Positions 59,134-64,000 of a stretch of 64,000 bases of DNA are shown piece by piece. Source of the DNA: Pristionchus mayeri (lineage: Eukaryota > Nematoda > Chromadorea > Rhabditida > Neodiplogasteridae); the NCBI GenBank assembly GCA_036245805.1, contig BTRK01000001.1:30697087-30761086 (forward strand). Direction: 5' to 3'. The translations under genes and the position numbers were made by a program. The notes below the pieces were generated by a model, which saw nothing but the letters and a program-made list of their open reading frames with translations, was not told the DNA's origin and made no database searches. Position 1 is the first letter of the stretch. Each line of letters opens with the position of its first letter.

Positions 59134-59960
59134 TATGGCCACTCTGAAGCGATTTATGGCCAAAAAGCGATCATTGCATCTTATTGCATAATGATGACGT
59201 ATTACCAAGTTTTAAAGGAGCTCACTCTGGGGAGTCGAATGGTCAAGGTCCGAGGTCTGGACGACGACTTTGAAGCGATTCATGGCCAAAAAACTATTAT
59301 TGCATCATATTGCATAATGATGACGTAATACCAAATTTTGAAGGAGCTCACTCTGGGGAGTCGAATGGTCAAGGTCCGAGGTTTGGACGACGACTTTGAA
59401 GCGGTTCATGGCCAAAAAACGATTATTGCATCATATTGCATAATGATGACGTAATACCAAGTTTTAAAGGAGCTCACTCTGGGGAGTCGAATGGTCAAGG
59501 TCCGAGGTCTGGACGACGACTTTGAAGCGATTTATGGCCAAAAAACGATTATTGCATCATATTGCATAATGATGACGTAATACCAAATTTTGAAGGAGCT
59601 CACTCTGGGGAGTCGAATGGTCAAGGTCCGAGGTTTGGACGACGACTTTGAAGCGGTTCATGGCCAAAAAACGATTATTGCATCATATTGCATAATGATG
59701 ACGTAATACCAAGTTTTAAAGGAGCTCACTCTGGGGAGTCGAATGGTCAAGGTCCGAGGTCTGGACGACGACTTTGAAGCGATTTATGGCCAAAAAACGA
59801 TTATTGCATCATATTGCATAATGATGACGTAATACCAAATTTTGAAGGAGCTCACTCTGGGGAGTCGAATGGTCAAGGTCCGGGGTCTGGGTGACCACTT
59901 TGAAGCGAAATATGGGCGAAAAACGATTATTGCATCATATTGCATAATGATGATGTAATG
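59134..59960 (+). repeat. 126-bp satellite in alternating dimers
   Basis: Six to seven tandem units with constant 126-bp spacing (the landmark ACTCTGGGGAG falls at 59224, 59350, 59476, 59602, 59728 and 59854). Units alternate between two types: AAGTTTTAAAGG with GAGGTCTGG, and AAATTTTGAAGG with GAGGTTTGG. The effective repeat is thus a 252-bp dimer. Confidence 0.95.
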
Positions 59961-61390
59961 CCAAATTTTGAAAGTACTCACAGTGGTGCACCGCCTGGTC
60001 AAGGTCCGAGTTCTGGACGATGTTTTTGAAGCGAGATATGGGCAAAATTGGAGATATTGCGTAGTGATGATGCAATATTGCGTCATGATGATGCAATTGT
60101 TGTATCGTAGAGTTGCCCCTACTCACAAGACTGTGTAGTCGCCCTCGAGTGGGGTAGATCACTCGGGGTCTCCCCTTGTTATCGACCCGCGTGACCTCTC
60201 CCTCTCCCTCTCCCTCTTCCTCTCCCTCTCCCTCTCCTCACCCTCTTCCCATCCTCAGTCTAGTTCCCTCCCGAGAGGATGAGATCCACTGTTGCGTCCC
60301 TGCCTTGTGCCCGACAACGGATCGTGAGGGATATAACTTTATCCACAAAATAGTCGGAAAATCCTAAGAGGGGAAAGGGGAGCAACTACATCTCATCCTG
60401 ATCGCCACTGTTGCGTCCCTGCCTTGTGCCCGACAACGGATCGTAAGGGATATAACTTTATCCACAAAATAGTCGGAAAATCCTAAGAGGGGAAAGGGGA
60501 GCAACTACTCTCCTCTCGGGAGGGAACTAGACTGAGGATGGGAAGAAGAGGGAGAGGTCACGCGGGTCGATAACAAGGGGAGACCCCGAGTGATCTACCC
60601 CACTCGAGGGCGACTACACAGTCTTGTGAGTAGGGGCAACTCTACGATACAACAGCAATCAATATAGAATTTGAAATGACACGCCAAGAGGGTTCGTTTG
60701 GTCCAGGACTTAGCCTTCTACGATGAGTTTGAGCTGAGTTATTCGCGAAAAACGAGCGTGACAGACAGACAAACAAACAGACGAACTGACAGACAGACAT
60801 CTTGTCTTTTTTCTACATAGTAATAAATGTATTTTAAAATGTAAATAGGTAAGGAAATAAGTGATAAAGTTACTATGTAGAAAAAAGACAAAATGTCTGT
60901 CTGTCAGTTCGTCTGTTTGTTTGTTTGTTTGTCTGTCTGTCACGCTCGTTTTTCGCGAATAACTCAGCTCAAACTCATCATAGAAGGCTAAGTCCTGGAC
61001 CAAACGAACCCTCTTGGCGTGCCATTTCAAATTCTATATCGATTGCATCATCATGACGCAATATTGCATCATCACTACGCAATATCTCCAATTTTGCCCA
61101 TAGCTCGCTTCAAAAACATCGTCCAGACCTCGGACCTTGACCAGGCGGTGCACCACTGTGAGTACTTTCAAAATTTGGCATTACATCATCATTATGCAAT
61201 ATGATGCAATAATAGTTTTTCGCCCATATTTCGCTTTAAAGTGGTCACCCAGACACCGGACCTTGACCATTCGACTCCCTAGAGTGAGCTCCTTCAGAAT
61301 TTAGTATTACGTCATCATTATGCAATATGATGCAATAACCGTTTTTTGGCCATAAATCGCTTCAAAGTGGTCGTCCAGACCTCGGACCTT
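59960..61390. repeat. Nested palindrome
   Basis: The left arm (59960-60097 and 60660-60800) is mirrored by 60893-61390. The centre lies near 60843 and contains CTACATAGTAA / TTACTATGTAG. Outer arm sequence is a diverged unit of the 126-bp satellite; the inner arm includes CAGACAGACAAACAAACAGA-like simple repeats. The left arm is interrupted by the element at 60098-60654. Confidence 0.88.
60098..60654. mobile_element. 557-bp palindromic insertion with 5-bp target duplication
   Basis: Terminal inverted repeats start TGTTGTATCGTAGAGTTGCC and run about 130 bp. GCAAT flanks both ends (60093-60097 and 60655-60659). The mirrored arm of the surrounding palindrome (61030-61060) has the sequence without the insertion and with a single GCAAT, so it serves as the empty site. 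Inside are two copies of a roughly 103-bp repeat, 60287-60390 and 60406-60509. No coding capacity. Confidence 0.93.
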
Positions 61391-61660
61391 GACTTCTTTT
61401 TTTCTCTCTTGACGACTCTCTCTTCCTCATATATCCACTTTCCTACACTCGGAAGAATCATCTGTAATCCTGATTGAGCTTTTACAGCCGCTGGATCGAA
61501 TGGCGGATTAGGAATCTGTTTCAAGAGGATCTCTTGGATGGGTGCAGTATATAACAGTTATCCACACTATGACCTGGAAACTTGCAGTATTCACAGATAA
61601 AAGGAGTTTTTCTCTTTCTCCGGAATAATTTCTCCTTATGCTACATTCGTAAGAGAATTC
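61391..61660 (-). pseudogene. Gag zinc-knuckle fragment in the satellite block
   Basis: Read on the minus strand, about 61620-61530 encodes TPFICEYCKFPGHSVDNCYI, a CCHC knuckle (C-x2-C-x4-H-x4-C), then a run related in style to the gag downstream of the 9.9 kb knuckle (PPFDPAAVKAQSGLQM at about 61505-61458). The motif CEYC..PGH is shared with the gag remnant at 8.5-10.1 kb, so both may come from one retrotransposon family. Frames upstream (61.62-61.74 kb) are broken. Confidence 0.55.
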
Positions 61661-61789
61661 TCTCGTGTTCCTTCGCATTCCAATAGACGGAATTTCCTCC
61701 GTATCGTTTCTCTTCCCCTTCCCTTTCTCTAACTAGCGACCTTCGGTCGCTACGTGGTTCGCTGGGTTGTGCGATAAGGATAAATGTTG

Positions 61790-64000
61790 TGCACGACTGG
61801 TGAGAGCCTGCTTAAAATGTTGTAAAAGGCTCGTGAGGCCTCGGGCGATCCGAAAAAATTGGAATCGGCCTCACGAGCCTTTCACAACGCTCACGCTGCG
61901 GGGAGTGAGAGCAGGCTGGGAAGCATTTTTGAATAAACTCCGCAAGGAATGTCAGTCAACCACGTTTGGTACCAGTTTTATGCAAGGAAATATAATTGTA
62001 AGCGACTGGTGAGAGCCTGCTTAAAACGTTGTAAAAGGCTCGTGAGGCCTCGGGCGATGGGGCTCATTCCAACTTTTTCGGATCGCCCGAGGCCTCACGA
62101 GCCTTTTACAACGTTTTAAGCAGGCTCTCACCAGCCGCTGACAATTATATTTTCATGCATAAAATGGTACTAAACGTTATTGACTGACATTCCCTGCGGA
62201 ACTTCATCAAAAACGCTTCCCACCCTGCTCTCAGTCTCCGCAGCGTGAGCGTTGTGAAAGGCTCGTGAGGCCTCGGGCGATCCGAAAAAGTTGGAATGGG
62301 GCTCATTCCAACTTTTTCGGATCGCCCGAGGCCTCACGAGCCTTTTACAACGTTTTAAGCAGGCTCTCACCAGTAGCTTACAATTATATTTCCTTGAATA
62401 AAACTGGTACCAAACGTGGTTGACTGACATTCTTTGTGGAATTTATTCAAAAATGCTTCCCAACCTGCTCTCACTCCCCGCAGCGTGAGCGTTGTGAAAG
62501 GCTCGTGAGGCCTCGGGCGATCCGAAAAAGTTGGAATGGGGCGAGGCCCCATTCCAACTTTTTCGGATCGCCCGAGGCCTCACGAGCCTTTTACAACGTT
62601 TTAAGCAGGCTCTCACCAGCCGCTGACAATTATATTTTCATGCATAAAATGGTACTAAACGTTATTGACTGACATTCCCTGCGGAACTTCATCAAAAACG
62701 CTTCCCACACTGCTCTCAGTCTCCGCAGCGTGAGCGTTGTGAAAGGCTCGTGAGGCCGAGGGCGATCCGAAAAAGTTGGAATGGGGGTCATTCCAAGTTT
62801 TTCGGATCGCCCGAGGCCTCACGAGCCTTTTACAACGTTTTAAGCAGGCTCTCACCAGCCGCTGACAATTATATTTTCATGCATAAAATGGTACTAAACG
62901 TTATTGACTGACATTCCCTGCGGAACTTCATCAAAAACGCTTCCCACACTGCTCTCAGTCTCCGCAGCGTGAGCGTTGTGAAGGGCTCGTGAGGCCGAGG
63001 GCGATCCGAAAAAGTTGGAATGGGGGTCATTCCAACTTTTTCGGATCGCCCGAGGCCTCACGAGCCTTTTACAACGTTTTAAGCAGGCTCTCACCAGCCG
63101 CTGACAATTATATTTTCATGCATAAAATGGTACTAAACGTTATTGACTGACATTCCCTGCGGAACTTCATCAAAAACGCTTTCCACCCTGCTCTCAGTCT
63201 CCGCAGCGTGAGCGTTGTGAAAGGCTCGTGAGGCCGAGGGCGATCCGAAAAAGTTGGAATGGGGCTCATTCCAACTTTTTCGGATCGCCCGAGGCCTCAC
63301 GAGCCTTTTACAACGTTTTAAGCAGGCTCTCACCAGTCGCTTACAATTATATTTTCATGCATAAAACTGGTACGAAACGTGGTTGACTGACATTCCATGC
63401 GGAACTTCATCAAAAACGCTTCCCAACCTGCTCTCACTCCCCGCAGCGTGAGCGTTGTGAAAGGCTCGAGGCCTCACGAGCCTTTTACAACGTTTTAAGC
63501 AGGCTCTCACCAGCCGCTGACAATTATATTTTCATGCATAAAATGGTACTAAACGTTATTGACTGACATTCCCTGCGGAACTTCATCAAAAACGCTTCCC
63601 ACCCTGCTCTCAGTCTCCGCAGCGTGAGCGTTGTGAAAGGCTCGTGAGGCCGAGGGCAATCCGAAAAAGTTGGAATGGGGCGAAGCCAGTCGCTTACAAT
63701 TATATTTCCTTGCATAAAACTGGTACCAAACGTGGTTGACTGACATTCCTTGCGGAATTTATTCAAAAATGCTTCCCTACCTGTTCTCACTCCCCGCAGC
63801 GTGAGCGTTGTGAAAGGCTCGTGAGGCCGAGGGCGATCCGAAAAAGTTGGAATGGGGCGAAGCCAGTCGCTTACAATTATTTTTCCTTGCATAAAACTGG
63901 TACCAAACGTGGTTGACTGACATTCCTTGCGGAATTTATTTAAAAAATTCCTCCCAACCTGCTCTTACTCCCCGCAGCGTGGGCGTTGTGAAAGGCTCTT
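61790..64000 (-). repeat. 239-bp palindromic satellite, right block
   Basis: After one or two units in plus orientation (61790-62060), units run inverted to the window end, with a regular 239-bp period between about 62655 and 63333. Each unit holds a self-complementary segment of about 40 bp per arm (GGCGATCCGAAAAAGTTGGA and its complement) and a unique part with ACTGACATTCCCTGCGGAAC. Two subtypes alternate: one with CATTCCTTGCGGAATTTATT and one with CATTCCCTGCGGAACTTCAT. The array continues beyond the window. Confidence 0.93.

Overview
The window is nuclear DNA of a nematode. It carries two intact three-exon genes for major sperm protein (MSP), a nematode-specific cytoskeletal protein. Its genes are split by many short GT..AG introns with T-rich acceptors, and mariner elements and foldback repeats are abundant. 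The high intron density would fit a diplogastrid such as Pristionchus, but that genus-level guess is inference. No bacterial-type feature (operon with Shine-Dalgarno sites, CRISPR, replication origin) was seen.

Layout. 1-11.7 kb: a possible BTB-domain exon, a mariner scrap, an incomplete minus-strand RING-type gene (3.67-6.79 kb), a broken retrotransposon gag region (8.5-10.1 kb) and a large foldback repeat. 12.1-15.9 kb, minus strand: the C-terminal third of a U2AF65-like splicing factor, and upstream of it a GYF-domain/coiled-coil gene of GIGYF type. The two share a duplicated 0.39 kb block. 16.5-17.7 kb: a nearly intact mariner. 18-19.7 kb: a tRNA-like gene and retroelement debris. 20.2-31.5 kb, minus strand: a PEX12-like RING gene, a helical gene that may be a nucleoporin, and a long unrecognised multi-exon gene. 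32.1 kb and 46.4 kb: the MSP pair with matching promoters. 34.7-38.3 kb, minus strand: ribonucleotide reductase small subunit (R2) exons that run in frame into a Pin1-type prolyl isomerase. 39.8-42.5 kb, plus strand: the complete paralogue of the RING gene at 3.7 kb. 43.3-44.8 kb: a mariner-type element with a LINE tail inside it. 48.8-57.2 kb, plus strand: a Ddi1-like gene with two retropepsin domains and a UBA-like segment between them; its introns or flank hold two foldback repeats and a mariner. 58.4-64 kb: a nested inverted-repeat and satellite block with no host gene.

The genes do not form one pathway. The common theme is rearrangement: a fusion (R2 to parvulin), an exon module shared between two genes (U2AF/GYF), an internal domain duplication (retropepsin), a paralogue that has lost half its RING, and several elements of the palindromic type that can promote such events. 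Exon boundaries below were placed by hand from GT/AG sites, reading phase and protein similarity; no transcript evidence or database search was available.
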